Counted from the stretch's first letter, positions 46,709 to 56,138 are shown. The stretch: 64,000 nucleotides of DNA from Mycolicibacterium chubuense (GCF_001044255.1 NZ_JYNX01000060.1:18232-82231), one strand, 5' to 3'. Numbers and translations are program-made. Notes: a model not told the origin generated them from the letters alone.

Positions 46709-47515
46709 CTATCGCGTTGACTTGGCGGCCTTCACCGCGGCCGTGGCGTCGCCGCTCTCCCGCTTGCCCGCCGCGTAGGCGTCCTCGGCCGCCGAGAGCG
46801 CCTGCTCGGCGTCGGCGAGACGACGGCGGGCATCGTCGACGCGCAACCGCGCTCTGGCGAGGTCGGACTGCAGGTCGGTCAGTGCGGCGTCGGCCTCGGA
46901 CTTGCGGTGTTCGGCCGCCGCGAGAGCCGCGCGGGCCTGGCGGGTGCGCTCGTCATCGGCCTTCTTGTCCGCCTCGTTGGCGAGCGCTGCCTTGGCGGGC
47001 GTCGGCGTGCGCTTCGCGGAAACAGCTGTGACGGTGCCGAATTCGCCGAATCCGGACCACTGTTCGGCCTTGGTGAGCCGGCCCAGTCGCGCCGCGACGT
47101 CGGGATCGGCCACGGCGGCCTGCAATGTCGCGGTGACGTCGTCGCGCAGTGCGGCCGAGGGTTCGGCGACGCCGGCGGCGAGGAAGCCGGCCCGGCTGAG
47201 CTCGTCGACGAGCCGGCGCTGCTCACCGGTCAGGGTGCGGATCGCCTCGCCGTCCATCGCGGCGTGCGCCTCGCGCAGCCGGGTGCCGAGGTCGGCCAGC
47301 GACGCCCGCGCGGTACCCCTCAGGGCGAGCAGGTTGGCCACCCAGGCCGCCACCGTCGGTTTGCGGCTGCCGCTGATCTGTTTGGCGGCAGCCGCGTCGC
47401 CGCTGCGTTTGGCCTCGGCGGCCAACCGGGTGCGCTGCGCGGTGAAGTCCTCCGGGCGCGCCGCATACAACCGGTCCAGTGCGTCGTCGACCGAGAACCC
47501 CGCGTCGTCAGCCAC
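46709..47515 (-). CDS. Helical protein, head-to-head with kup
   Basis: A 268-residue cytoplasmic protein. The N-terminal half (FSVDDALDRLYAARPEDFTA, GSRKPTVAAWVANLLALRG, LSRAGFLAAGVAEPSAAL) is helical; residues 165-265 form a long coiled coil (ARAALAAAEHRKSEADAALT, RRRLADAEQALSAAEDAYAA). Family not firmly recognised. GTG 47515 is preferred because GATAGT lies seven bases upstream (leaderless); the frame is open further, but that would overlap kup more deeply. It starts one base from the kup ATG on the other strand. Confidence 0.6.
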   Translation of the reverse strand: MADDAGFSVDDALDRLYAARPEDFTAQRTRLAAEAKRSGDAAAAKQISGSRKPTVAAWVANLLALRGTARASLADLGTRLREAHAAMDGEAIRTLTGEQRRLVDELSRAGFLAAGVAEPSAALRDDVTATLQAAVADPDVAARLGRLTKAEQWSGFGEFGTVTAVSAKRTPTPAKAALANEADKKADDERTRQARAALAAAEHRKSEADAALTDLQSDLARARLRVDDARRRLADAEQALSAAEDAYAAGKRESGDATAAVKAAKSTR

Positions 47516-47516
47516 A

Positions 47517-49442
47517 ATGTCCACTATCGCCGAGAACGCCGCACCACACACCCATTCGCTCCGGCCGGCCATCGTGGTCGGCGCCCTCGGAGTGGTGTTC
47601 GGGGACATCGGCACCAGCCCGATCTACACGCTCGCCACCGTCTTCGACCCGCACGACCCGCACCCGGTGCCGGTGTCGCCCGCCCATGTGTACGGCGTGG
47701 TGTCGCTGATCTTCTGGTCGGTGATGACGATCGTGACGCTCACCTACGTCACCCTGGTGATGCGCGCGGACAACCACGGCGAGGGCGGCATCATGGCGCT
47801 GATCACCCTGGTGCGCCGGTGGGCGGTGCCGGCGAGCCTCCGCACCACGGCGACGCTGGCCGCGCTCGGCGTGTTCGGCGCGGCCCTGTTCTTCGGCGAC
47901 AGCATGATCACCCCGGCCATCTCGGTGCTGTCGGCGGTCGAGGGGGTGAAGACCGTCGACCCGCATTTCACCGACTTCGTGGTGCCGATCACCGCGGTCA
48001 TCATCGTGGCGCTGTTCGCGGTGCAGCGTCGCGGCACCGCGGCCGTCGGCCGGTTCTTCGGCCCGGTGATGATCGGCTGGTTCGTGGCCATCGGCGCGTG
48101 CGGCGTCAACGGCATCGCCCACGACCCGGCGATCCTGCGCGCGCTGTCGCCGGTGTACGCGGTCGAATTCGTCGCCGGGCACTTCCACATCGCGTTCTTC
48201 GCGCTGGCCGCCGTGGTGCTGGCCGTGACCGGCGCCGAGGCTCTGTACGCCGACATGGGCCACTTCGGCCGCAAGGCGATCACCGTCGGCTGGCTCGGCC
48301 TGGTGCTGCCCGCCTGCACGCTGAGCTACTTCGGGCAGGGCGCGCTGGTGCTGCGCGACGAATCCACGGTCGGCGCACCGTTTTTCCTGCTGACCCCGGA
48401 GTGGGCCCGCATCCCGATGGTGCTGCTGGCCACCGCGGCGACGGTGATCGCCTCCCAGGCCGTGATCACCGGTGCGTTCTCGGTCGCCTCGCAGGCCGCG
48501 CAGCTGGGCTACCTGCCGCGGCTGCGCATCGAGCACACCTCAGCCAAGGCAATCGGCCAGGTCTACGTGCCGTGGATCAACGGCATGCTGATGGTCGCGG
48601 TGCTCATCCTGGTGTTCGCGTTCCGCAGTTCCTCGGCGCTGGCGTACGCGTTCGGGATGGCGGTGACGGGCACGATCACCATCACCACACTGCTGTTCCT
48701 GTATCTGGCGCGCACCCGCGCCGGGGCACCGCTCGCGCTGGTGCTCGTCGGCGGCGGTGCGCTGCTGCTCATCGATGTGATGTTCTTCGCCGCCAACCTG
48801 ACCAAGCTCGTCCACGGCGCGTGGCTGCCGCTGCTGATCGCGGTCAGCGCGTTCACCGTGATGACGACCTGGCAGCGGGGCCGCGCGATCGTGACGCGCG
48901 AGCGGGAACAGGCCGAGGGCCCGATGCGGGAGTTCGTCGACTCGCTGTCCGGGCTCGATCCCCCGGTGGTACATCTGCCGGGCACAGCGGTGTTCCTCAA
49001 CCGCGGCACCGAGACCGCGCCGCTGTCGATGCGGGCGAACGTGCGTCACAACCACGTGCTGGCCCAGCACGTGGTGATCCTGACGCTGACCACCGAACCC
49101 GTACCGCGCGTGGACGATGCCGAGCGGATCAGCGTCGACGACCTCGGCGCCACCGACGACGGCATCATCGGGGTGATCGCCCGGTTCGGTTACATGGAGC
49201 GCGTCGACGTACCCAGGGTTTTGCGCCTGCTCGATCCCGCGGACACCGAAGGCCCGCTCGACCTGGACCGGGCCACCTTCTTCCTGTCCAAACTCGAGCT
49301 CTGCCAAGGGGATGCGCCGACGATGGCACCGTGGCGCAAGCGCCTGTTCATCGCGACCTCGTACCTGACGTCCGACGCGGCCGCGTATTTCGGCTTGCCG
49401 CAGGACCGCACGGTGATCGTCGGCTCAAGCCTGCAGGTCTGA
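47517..49442 (+). CDS. kup: Low-affinity K+ transporter, Kup family
   Basis: A 641-residue protein with 12 membrane helices over the first 430 residues and a cytoplasmic C-terminal domain. VVGALGVVFGDIGTSPIYTL is the Kup signature and RADNHGEGGIMALI the first cytoplasmic motif; FGYMERVDVPRVLRLL is typical of the tail. It imports potassium with protons. No ribosome binding site lies before ATG 47517 and the whole upstream region belongs to the divergent gene, so its promoter must be inside that gene. The 3' end overlaps the GH65 gene by 18 bases. Confidence 0.92.
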   Translation: MSTIAENAAPHTHSLRPAIVVGALGVVFGDIGTSPIYTLATVFDPHDPHPVPVSPAHVYGVVSLIFWSVMTIVTLTYVTLVMRADNHGEGGIMALITLVRRWAVPASLRTTATLAALGVFGAALFFGDSMITPAISVLSAVEGVKTVDPHFTDFVVPITAVIIVALFAVQRRGTAAVGRFFGPVMIGWFVAIGACGVNGIAHDPAILRALSPVYAVEFVAGHFHIAFFALAAVVLAVTGAEALYADMGHFGRKAITVGWLGLVLPACTLSYFGQGALVLRDESTVGAPFFLLTPEWARIPMVLLATAATVIASQAVITGAFSVASQAAQLGYLPRLRIEHTSAKAIGQVYVPWINGMLMVAVLILVFAFRSSSALAYAFGMAVTGTITITTLLFLYLARTRAGAPLALVLVGGGALLLIDVMFFAANLTKLVHGAWLPLLIAVSAFTVMTTWQRGRAIVTREREQAEGPMREFVDSLSGLDPPVVHLPGTAVFLNRGTETAPLSMRANVRHNHVLAQHVVILTLTTEPVPRVDDAERISVDDLGATDDGIIGVIARFGYMERVDVPRVLRLLDPADTEGPLDLDRATFFLSKLELCQGDAPTMAPWRKRLFIATSYLTSDAAAYFGLPQDRTVIVGSSLQV

Positions 49443-51800
49443 CCGCACCCGCGAGCGGCGGAACGGTTCGCGGCCCGGCGGCTGCTTCGGGGTGGGCAGC
49501 AACGGCTCACGCTCACGCACCTCCACCGTGGTCGGCGCGTCGGTGCTGATCTCCAACGCCCGGCCGGCGTGCCGGATCGTCAGCGTCGAGTGCGGACCGT
49601 CGCGCAGCGTGTAGGTGACATGGTCGTGGTCGGCGTCGACGGTCACCCGGAAGTTGCGCCAGCACAACCGGAATCGGAGCCGATTGATCCCGCAGGGCAG
49701 CTGAGGGTCGAGCGCGAGCACCCGCTCGTCGTCGCGCAGGCCGCCGAATCCGGCGACCAGTGCCGTCCACGTTCCGGCCAGCGAAGCCAGGTGCAGACCA
49801 TCGCCGGTGTTGTGGTGCAGGTCGCGCAGGTCGATCAGCGCGGCCTCGTAGGTGTAGTCGTGCGCCAGCTCCAGATGTCCGACCTCGGCGCACATCACGG
49901 CCTGGGTGCACGCCGACAGCGACGAGTCGCGGGTGGTGCGCCGCTCGTAGTAGTCGACGTTGCGCGCCTTCTGCTCGGCGGTGAACGCATGGCTCTGCCA
50001 CTGCATCGCCAGCACCAGGTCGGCCTGCTTGACCACCTGCGCCGGATAGAGCCGCACGTAGGGTTCGTGCAGCAGCAGCGGATACTCGGTGTTGTCGCGG
50101 AAGTCCCACTCCCGCAACGTCGTGAACCCTTCGCACTGCGGGTGTACGCCGAGCTCCTCGTCGTAGGGGATGTGCACGGCGTCGGCGGCGTCGCGCCACG
50201 CCGCGGTCTCCTCGGTGTCCACGCCGAGTTCGGCGGCGGCATCGGGGTGACGGGAGCACGCGTCGGCGGCGACCCGCAGATTGGCCGCGGCCATCAGGTT
50301 GGTGAACACGTTGTCGCGGACCACCGCGGTGTACTCGTCGGGTCCGGTGACCCCGTCGATGCGCCAGGCGCCGTAGCGGTCATGGTGGCCCAGAGACCGC
50401 CACATCCGCGCCGTCTCCACCAGAACTTCCAGCCCGCAACCCTTTTCGGGGGAATCATCTCCGGTCACCACGCGATAGCGTTCGAACGCCAACGCGATGT
50501 CGGCATTGACGTGAAAGGCGGCCGTGCCTGCGGGCCAGTAGCCCGAGCACTCCTCGCCCGCGATGGTCCGCCACGGAAAACTGGCGCCTTCGAGGTCCAG
50601 TTCCTTCGCGCGGTCCCGCGCGAGGTCGAGCGTCGACGCTCGCCAGCGCAGCGCGTCGGCCGCGGCGTGCGGCGCGGTGTACGTGAGCACAGGCAGCACG
50701 AATCCCTCGGTGTCCCAGAACGCGTGGCCGTCGTAACCCGTTCCGGTCAGTCCTTTGCCGGCGATCGCTCGCTGCTCCGCTCGCGCACTGGCCTGGAACA
50801 CGTGGAAGAGCCCGAAGCGGACCGCCTGCTGGCAATCGGCGTCACCGTCGACCTCGACATCGGCACCGTCCCAGAAGACGTCGAGGCATTCTCGTTGAAC
50901 GTCCAGCAGGCCGTCCCACCCGGTGTAGCGTGCCCCCGCGATGGCTGCGGCGGCCTGATCGCGCAGCGCCGGTCGGGAACGCAAGCTCGACCAGGCGTAG
51001 GCGAGATACTTGACGATGCGGAGTCGCTCACCGGCTTTGAGCGCACACACCACCGTCGTCCTGGCCCAGTCCTCCCTGGCGTCGCCGCTGACCGTCACCC
51101 GTCCCGGCGCCTCGACCTCGTGATACATCGCCGCCGACATCGTCAGTGCGGACGACCGCGTTCGGTGGATGAGCAGCGCCCCGTTCTCATCCACCTCGTG
51201 CATTAACGGCTCGAGCGGATTCCTCAGGACAGCCGCCACCCGGGGGTCGCCGGACGGTTCCGGCTGGTCCTCGTTGGCGACCAGCTCGGACTGCACGGTG
51301 ATACGCATGCCGTCATCGACAGCCTGGACCACGTATTCGATGGCGGCCAGACCACGCTGGGCCAGCGACACCAATCGTGTCGATTCGATGCGAACCTGTT
51401 TTCCCGCAGGTGATTTCCACTCCGCGTGACGCGTCAGCGTGCCCGCCCGCATGTCGAGGAATCGTTCGTGGGACAGCAACTCGCCGTAACGCACGTCGAA
51501 CGGCTCGTCCTCGACGATCAGCCGGATCAGTTTTCCGTTGGTGACGTTGACGATGGATTGGCCGTCCTCGGGATACCCGAATCCGGATTCGGCGTACGGC
51601 AACGGCCGGATCTCGTAGAACCCGTTGAGGTAGGTGCCGGGCAGACCGTAGGGCTCCCCTTCGTCGAGATTGCCGCGAAGCCCGATGTGCCCGTTGGACA
51701 GTGCGAACAGCGACTCGGTCTGGGGCAGAAGGTCGGTGCGCAGCTCCGTTTCGCGGACGTGCCACGGTTCGACCGGGAAGGCGTCGTCGGCGATCATCAT
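49425..51800 (-). CDS. GH65 glycoside phosphorylase/hydrolase, Rv3401-like
   Basis: A 791-residue enzyme. [20 protein letters not shown] and [20 protein letters not shown] are the N-terminal GH65 domain; [14 protein letters not shown] and the catalytic Glu in [16 protein letters not shown] form the (alpha/alpha)6 active site; [16 protein letters not shown] and [20 protein letters not shown] lie in the phosphate region. GH65 enzymes phosphorolyse trehalose, maltose, kojibiose or nigerose to beta-glucose-1-phosphate plus glucose. The upstream gene encodes a matching phosphoglucomutase; the ATG overlaps its stop (ATGA). The exact disaccharide is open. Confidence 0.92.
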   Translation of the reverse strand: MMIADDAFPVEPWHVRETELRTDLLPQTESLFALSNGHIGLRGNLDEGEPYGLPGTYLNGFYEIRPLPYAESGFGYPEDGQSIVNVTNGKLIRLIVEDEPFDVRYGELLSHERFLDMRAGTLTRHAEWKSPAGKQVRIESTRLVSLAQRGLAAIEYVVQAVDDGMRITVQSELVANEDQPEPSGDPRVAAVLRNPLEPLMHEVDENGALLIHRTRSSALTMSAAMYHEVEAPGRVTVSGDAREDWARTTVVCALKAGERLRIVKYLAYAWSSLRSRPALRDQAAAAIAGARYTGWDGLLDVQRECLDVFWDGADVEVDGDADCQQAVRFGLFHVFQASARAEQRAIAGKGLTGTGYDGHAFWDTEGFVLPVLTYTAPHAAADALRWRASTLDLARDRAKELDLEGASFPWRTIAGEECSGYWPAGTAAFHVNADIALAFERYRVVTGDDSPEKGCGLEVLVETARMWRSLGHHDRYGAWRIDGVTGPDEYTAVVRDNVFTNLMAAANLRVAADACSRHPDAAAELGVDTEETAAWRDAADAVHIPYDEELGVHPQCEGFTTLREWDFRDNTEYPLLLHEPYVRLYPAQVVKQADLVLAMQWQSHAFTAEQKARNVDYYERRTTRDSSLSACTQAVMCAEVGHLELAHDYTYEAALIDLRDLHHNTGDGLHLASLAGTWTALVAGFGGLRDDERVLALDPQLPCGINRLRFRLCWRNFRVTVDADHDHVTYTLRDGPHSTLTIRHAGRALEISTDAPTTVEVREREPLLPTPKQPPGREPFRRSRVRSDLQA

Positions 51801-52501
51801 GACGGCAACAGCTCCCCGAGGTCGGTGACGACGATGTCGGCGCCGTGCTCGCGCAGTGCGTCGGCCTGCCCGACGCGGTCGACGCCGACGACGGCGCCGA
51901 AGTGGCCGGCGTGGCCGGCGGCGACGCCGGACTGCGCGTCCTCGAACACCGCGGCGTCGGCCGGGTCCACGTCGAGCAACTGCGCGGCGCGCAGGAACGT
52001 GTCGGGGGCCGGCTTGCCGTCGAGGTGTTCCTCGCGCAGCGTGACCCCGTCGACGCGGACCTCGATGTATTGGGCGAGCCCGGTGATCTCCAGGACCTGC
52101 TTGGTGTTGGCACTCGAGGACACCACCGCGCGCCGCAGGCCCGCCTCGGTGACGGCCTCGAGGAAGCGCCGCGACCCGTCGAACACCTCCACCCCGTCCT
52201 GCTCCAGCGTGTGCTGGAACGCCGTGTTCTTCCGGTCGCCGAGCTCGCGCACCGTCGCGTCGTCCGCATCGATGTGCCGGCTCTGCAGGAAAGACCGCAC
52301 CCCGTCGTCGCGCGGCTTGCCGTCGACGTAGTCCTCGTAGTCGGCGTGCTCGTCGAACGGTGTGAAACCGTCGCCCTCGCGCTGCCGGAGGTACTCGTCG
52401 AACATCGCCTTCCAGGCCCGGCGGTGCACACTCGCGGTGTCGGTGAGCACCCCGTCGAGATCGAACAGGCAGGCGCGGATCCGATCGGGTAAGCCGAACA
52501 C
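51797..52501 (-). CDS. Beta-phosphoglucomutase (HAD family), Rv3400-like
   Basis: A 234-residue HAD enzyme: [20 protein letters not shown] (nucleophile and acid/base Asp), [20 protein letters not shown] (Ser motif), [20 protein letters not shown] (Lys motif) and [20 protein letters not shown] (acidic motif). It converts beta-glucose-1-phosphate to glucose-6-phosphate, the natural follow-up of the GH65 reaction. GTG 52501 is used; AAGGGG lies directly against it, so spacing is poor and the true start may be slightly downstream. Confidence 0.9.
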   Translation of the reverse strand: MFGLPDRIRACLFDLDGVLTDTASVHRRAWKAMFDEYLRQREGDGFTPFDEHADYEDYVDGKPRDDGVRSFLQSRHIDADDATVRELGDRKNTAFQHTLEQDGVEVFDGSRRFLEAVTEAGLRRAVVSSSANTKQVLEITGLAQYIEVRVDGVTLREEHLDGKPAPDTFLRAAQLLDVDPADAAVFEDAQSGVAAGHAGHFGAVVGVDRVGQADALREHGADIVVTDLGELLPS

Positions 52502-52556
52502 CCCCCTTTCTTACCCGGAGGGACGATTTTCCACGCTGTGATGGTTGGCTCCCGGT

Positions 52557-53426
52557 ATGCGCATCGGAGTGGTGTTCCCGCAAACCGAGCTGGGCGGTGA
52601 CCCCGGGGCGGTGCGCGCGTTCGGCGAGCGCGCCGAGGAGCTCGGATTCGCCCACCTGCTGGCCTACGACCACGTGCTGGGGGCCGACCCCGCGGTGCAT
52701 CAGGGGTGGGCCGGCCCGTACGACATCGACACCACGTTCCACGAGCCGCTGGTGATGTTCGGTTACCTGGCCGCGCTGACGTCGACGTTGGAGCTGGTCA
52801 CCGGGGTCATCATCCTGCCGCAGCGGCAGACCGCGCTGGTCGCCAAACAGGCCGCCGAGGTCGACCTGCTCAGCGGCGGGCGGCTGCGGCTCGGGGTGGG
52901 GCTGGGCTGGAACGCGGTCGAGTACGAGGCCCTCGGCGAGGACTTCGGCACCCGCGGCAGACGCTCCGAGGAGCAACTGGACCTGCTCCGGCAGCTGTGG
53001 ACGCAGCGGTCGGTCACCTTCGAGGGCCGGCATCACCGCGTCGTCGGCGCCGGCCTCGCGCCGCAGCCCGTGCAGCGGCCTATCCCGCTGTGGATCGGGG
53101 CGGCGTCCCCACGCGCCTACGCCCGGGCGGGCCGGTTCGCCGACGGATGGTTCCCGACCATGCCGCCCGGTCCGGCACTGGACGAGGCCCGTTCCCTCGT
53201 CGACACGGCCGCGCGCGAGGCCGGGCGCGACCCGGCGGGCATCGGCATGGAGGGCCGCGTGCAGTGGCGGCATGACCTCGACGCGATCGCCGCCGGCGTC
53301 GATGCGTGGGCGCGCACCGGCGCGACGCACCTGTCGGTGGACCTGATGGGCGCGGGCCTGCGCACCGTCGACCAGCATCTGGCCGCGCTCGAGGCGGTGG
53401 CCGGCGCGGCGGGTGTGACCGCTTAG
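52557..53426 (+). CDS. LLM-class F420-dependent oxidoreductase
   Basis: A 289-residue (beta/alpha)8 flavin-independent, F420-using enzyme: RIGVVFPQTELGGDPGAVRA, HLLAYDHVLGADP, LVTGVIILPQRQTALVAKQA, GRLRLGVGLGWNAVEYEALG, RPIPLWIGAASPRAYARAGR. This is the Rv2161c-like group of the luciferase-like family. It probably oxidises or reduces a small substrate with F420. ATG 52557 is preferred to TTG 52545. It ends in a three-base overlap with the rhomboid gene, tail to tail. Confidence 0.88.
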   Translation: MRIGVVFPQTELGGDPGAVRAFGERAEELGFAHLLAYDHVLGADPAVHQGWAGPYDIDTTFHEPLVMFGYLAALTSTLELVTGVIILPQRQTALVAKQAAEVDLLSGGRLRLGVGLGWNAVEYEALGEDFGTRGRRSEEQLDLLRQLWTQRSVTFEGRHHRVVGAGLAPQPVQRPIPLWIGAASPRAYARAGRFADGWFPTMPPGPALDEARSLVDTAAREAGRDPAGIGMEGRVQWRHDLDAIAAGVDAWARTGATHLSVDLMGAGLRTVDQHLAALEAVAGAAGVTA

Positions 53427-54295
53427 CCGAGCCCGAACATCGCCCGCAGGTCGGCGGTGCGGAACACGATGATCGCGAGCAGCAGCACCAGGATCACCGC
53501 GCAGGCGCCGGCCTGCACGGCCACCCGGCTGGTGCGCGGGGCGTAGGCGTAGGCCGCGGCGACGGCAGCGCCGGTCACCAGCCCGCCGATGTGGCCCTGC
53601 CAGCTGATGTTCTGCGAGCTGATCAGCGGGAAGACGAACGTGAACGCGAGGTTCAGCACGATCACGGCCATGACGCCGCGGACGTCCATGTTGAGGCGCT
53701 TGCCCACCACGAACGTCGCGCCGAACAGCCCGAACACGGCTCCGGAGGCCCCCGCGGTCAGCGCGTTGAGCGTCAGCAGGTAGGCAAGCGCGGAGCCGCC
53801 CAGTGCGCTGAGCAGATACAGCGCGCTGAACCGCAGCCGGCCCAGGGCGGCCTCCAGCGGCGGGCCCACGAAGTACAGCGCCAGCATGTTGAACGCGATG
53901 TGGGTGACGCCGAAGTGCAGGAACGCCGAGGTCACCAGCCGGTACCACTCACCGTCGGCGACCGCTGGCGGCCACAGGGCGAGCGCCCGCTGGGTGCCGG
54001 GGATCGCCATCTGCAGCGCGAACATCGCGACGTTGAGCCCGATCAGCGTGTACGTGACGACGGGTGTCCTGGACCGGCCCTGCACCGCCCCGAACGGCGT
54101 GGTGGCCTGGCGCACGGAACGGGCGCCCTCGTTGACGCACTCCGCGCACTGGTGTCCGACGGCGGCGTCGTGCATGCACTCGCCGCAGATGTAGCGGTTG
54201 CACCGCGTGCAGCGGACGTACGTCGGCCGGTCGGGGTGCCGGTAGCAGGCCGGGGCCTGCTGCGGGGGCGTCGGATAGCCCGGCGGGTAGCTCAT
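53423..54295 (-). CDS. Rhomboid intramembrane serine protease, Rv0110-like
   Basis: A 290-residue protein with a Cys/His-rich N-terminal segment (CYRHPDRPTYVRCTRCNRYI, GECMHDAAVGHQCAEC), likely a B-box-like zinc site in the cytoplasm, followed by six or seven helices. The catalytic Ser is in GASGAVFG and the His in WQGHIGGL; VTHIAFNMLALYFVG supplies the HxxxN oxyanion residues. It cleaves membrane-protein segments inside the bilayer. The ATG overlaps the stop of the VOC gene (ATGA). Confidence 0.93.
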   Translation of the reverse strand: MSYPPGYPTPPQQAPACYRHPDRPTYVRCTRCNRYICGECMHDAAVGHQCAECVNEGARSVRQATTPFGAVQGRSRTPVVTYTLIGLNVAMFALQMAIPGTQRALALWPPAVADGEWYRLVTSAFLHFGVTHIAFNMLALYFVGPPLEAALGRLRFSALYLLSALGGSALAYLLTLNALTAGASGAVFGLFGATFVVGKRLNMDVRGVMAVIVLNLAFTFVFPLISSQNISWQGHIGGLVTGAAVAAAYAYAPRTSRVAVQAGACAVILVLLLAIIVFRTADLRAMFGLG

Positions 54296-54696
54296 AGGGT
54301 TCCGAACAGCTCGAGGTGGTTGCCGTCGGGATCGGCGACGAACATGAAGCCCATCCCCGGGACCGGCGCGAACTCCGTCACCGGCTCGACGATCTCGTAG
54401 GGCGACGCCTCGAACGCCTCGGCGACGGCGCGCAGCCCGTTGACCCCGATCGTGAAGTACCGCAACCCGGCCTGGGCGCGGCCGCCACCGGGGACCGCCG
54501 GCGCGGGGTCGGTGGTGTAGGTGACGAGTTTGATGACGCTGTTGCCGAGCGTGTAGCGACGCTGCGAGCCACCCTCGAACGCGATCTCGCCCTGCGGCTC
54601 GAGCTCGAGGAAACCTTCGTAGAACGCCGTCATCGCGTCGAGGTTCGTGGTCACGAGGCCCACCTCGACGCCGGGCATGAGCAGATCCAGCTTCAC
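54292..54696 (-). CDS. VOC-family (glyoxalase-like) protein
   Basis: A 134-residue protein of two beta-alpha-beta-beta-beta units: EVGLVTTNLDAMTAFYEGFL and VPGMGFMFVADPDGNHLELF. The C-terminal HLELF Glu is the metal ligand of the vicinal-oxygen-chelate fold; the N-terminal unit lacks a clear His, so metal binding is uncertain. GTG 54696 with TAACTT six bases upstream points to a leaderless transcript. Translationally coupled to the rhomboid gene. Confidence 0.82.
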   Translation of the reverse strand: MKLDLLMPGVEVGLVTTNLDAMTAFYEGFLELEPQGEIAFEGGSQRRYTLGNSVIKLVTYTTDPAPAVPGGGRAQAGLRYFTIGVNGLRAVAEAFEASPYEIVEPVTEFAPVPGMGFMFVADPDGNHLELFGTL

Positions 54697-54702
54697 GCCA
54701 CC

Positions 54703-54708
54703 AAGTTA
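54703..54708 (-). promoter_or_regulatory. -10 element for leaderless VOC gene
   Basis: TAACTT on the minus strand, six bases before GTG 54696. It overlaps the very end of the nitroreductase gene. Confidence 0.5.
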
Positions 54709-55368
54709 GCCGTCGGCGACGGCAGCGTCTGTGTTCTGGTCCCAGCCCCGGTCCCAGTGGTCGACGGCGACGGCCTCCCGCAGCGGGCGGCGCCGCAGAG
54801 GGCCGTGCCGGCCCCTCGGCCAGCCGACCACGACGTGACCCGCGAGCATCCAGTCCGCCGGCACCCCGACGGCCTCGCGGAGCAGCGGCTCACCGTCGTA
54901 GGAGGCCCAGCTGGTCGGGCAGGCGCCGAGGCCTTGCGCGCGGGCGGCGAGCAGGAAGTTCTGCATCGCCGGGAAGATCGACCCGCCCAGCAGCAGCTCC
55001 GAGGCCGTCGGGAAGCGCTTCTGGGTGAACAGCACAGAGGTGAACTCGCCGGCGCGGTCGTGCAGCTCGTAGGTGGCCCGGTCGTTGCGGGCCCGCGGAC
55101 TGCGATCGTCCGGCGCGGGGCGTCGCATGCCGTAGACGGGCTCGATGACCGACAGGGCGTGCGCGGCGGCTCGGGCCACGACCGCGCGCTGCTCGGGGCT
55201 GCGCAGCACGATGAACCGCCACGCCTGGGCGTTGGCCCCCGACGGCGCCCACGTCGCCGCCTGCAGGCAGCGGCGCAGCGTCGCGTCGTCGACGGGTTCG
55301 TCGGTGAAGCGCCGGAGGGTGCGGGCGGTGGACATCGCCGTCCAGACATCGGTCGTCTCAGCGTGCAC
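54706..55368 (-). CDS. Nitroreductase family flavoprotein
   Basis: A 220-residue FMN protein: TARTLRRFTDEPVDDATLRR, CLQAATWAPSGANAQAWRFI (FMN phosphate site), PAMQNFLLAARAQGLGACPT and VGVPADWMLAGHVVVGWPRG. It should reduce nitro or quinone compounds or a similar substrate with a nicotinamide cofactor. The N-terminus is short. GTG 55368 has TAAGTT six bases upstream (leaderless). No gene follows on that strand except the VOC-rhomboid pair, nine bases away. Confidence 0.85.
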   Translation of the reverse strand: MHAETTDVWTAMSTARTLRRFTDEPVDDATLRRCLQAATWAPSGANAQAWRFIVLRSPEQRAVVARAAAHALSVIEPVYGMRRPAPDDRSPRARNDRATYELHDRAGEFTSVLFTQKRFPTASELLLGGSIFPAMQNFLLAARAQGLGACPTSWASYDGEPLLREAVGVPADWMLAGHVVVGWPRGRHGPLRRRPLREAVAVDHWDRGWDQNTDAAVADG

Positions 55369-55374
55369 CCCGTG

Positions 55375-55380
55375 AACTTA
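55375..55380 (-). promoter_or_regulatory. -10 element for leaderless nitroreductase gene
   Basis: TAAGTT on the minus strand, six bases before GTG 55368. Confidence 0.5.
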
Positions 55381-55479
55381 TCGGGGCCCGCACATAACGA
55401 TTCGGACACAACCGACATCACGATCATCTAAGGAAAAGCCGCCGACTGCGAGAAAACTCAGGCGATGCCCAATTCACCG

Positions 55480-55503
55480 GGCCGCGAAACGCCGTTTCGG
55501 GCC
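55480..55503. other. Hairpin in the nitroreductase-hemophore gap
   Basis: CGAAAC-GCC-GTTTCG with outer GGCC/GGCC arms and a one-base bulge: ten base pairs. It lies within the 295-base gap between two divergent genes; apart from the promoters at each end, nothing else was seen in that gap. Confidence 0.35.
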
Positions 55504-55574
55504 TGGATTGAGGCCGATGTCACGCCCGCAAAGCGTAACGCCCGCAGCGCCGTTGGTGCGTGGCCGACGCGTCG

Positions 55575-55601
55575 GGTTTGACCCTGTCCGATCGCGGCTA
55601 C
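55575..55601 (+). promoter_or_regulatory. Promoter of hemophore-like gene (SigF-type or sigma-A)
   Basis: GGTTT, 16-nt spacer, GGCTAC: one mismatch from the SigF consensus. The same bases contain TTGACC, a -35-like box, with TACCGT 15 nt on, which is short for sigma-A. Leader to ATG 55664 about 55 nt. Confidence 0.4.
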
Positions 55602-55663
55602 CGTGGATTTCGGGTGGGGGACAGCAGTAACCCGTTTTCGAATCCGTGAGGAACCAAAACAAC

Positions 55664-56068
55664 ATGAATTCCAGTGCTATCAGCGTGCGCAAGAATCTGG
55701 CCCGCGTGGGGGCGGCATGTGTGTTCGGCGGCCTGGCCGTTGCGACCGTCGCAGCGCCCGTCGCGTCGGCGGCTCCCGCCGAGCAGTGCAGCGCCAGCCA
55801 GGTGGCGGGCACCGCCGCTTCGGTGGGCACCGCCGCGCGTCAGTACCTCGACAGCCACCCGGGGGCCAACCAGGCGGTCACCGCGGCGATGAACCAGCCG
55901 CGGCCCGAGGCCGAGGCCAACCTGCGCGGCTACTTCACCGCCAACCCCGGCGAGTACTACGACCTGCGGGGCATCCTGGCACCCATCGGTGACACCCAAC
56001 GCGCCTGCAACGTCAACGTGCTGCCCGGCGATCTGCAGTCGGCCTACAACACCTTCATGGCCGGCTGA
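55664..56068 (+). CDS. Hemophore-family secreted protein (Rv0203-like)
   Basis: A 134-residue exported protein. Signal peptide ends near VASAAPAEQC. The mature domain has the mycobacterial hemophore pattern: a Cys at each end (EQCSASQ, RACNVNVLPG), SHPGANQAVTAAMNQPRPEA and LRGYFTANPGEYYDLRGILA. Rv0203 of M. tuberculosis binds heme with a Tyr; EYYDL may supply it, but heme binding here is inferred from family. GAGGA lies 11 bases before the ATG. Confidence 0.82.
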   Translation: MNSSAISVRKNLARVGAACVFGGLAVATVAAPVASAAPAEQCSASQVAGTAASVGTAARQYLDSHPGANQAVTAAMNQPRPEAEANLRGYFTANPGEYYDLRGILAPIGDTQRACNVNVLPGDLQSAYNTFMAG

Positions 56069-56101
56069 TCAGGATCACTTCTGACGTGGAGCGGCGGTGG
56101 G

Positions 56102-56130
56102 TTCACTCCCGCCGCCGCTGCACTTAGACT
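56102..56130 (+). promoter_or_regulatory. Sigma-A promoter, leaderless secreted-protein gene
   Basis: TTCACT, 17-nt spacer, TAGACT; ATG 56139 is eight bases further on, so transcription probably starts at or next to the start codon. Confidence 0.6.
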
Positions 56131-56138
56131 GACTTCCT

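Noticed and set aside
49425-53948. A reading frame of about 1,500 codons on the minus strand
   Set aside because: It only joins the real GH65 gene to meaningless Arg/Gly/Pro-rich sequence; the upstream part is antisense to the LLM and opposite-frame to the phosphoglucomutase gene. The GH65 start at 51800 has an ATGA coupling.
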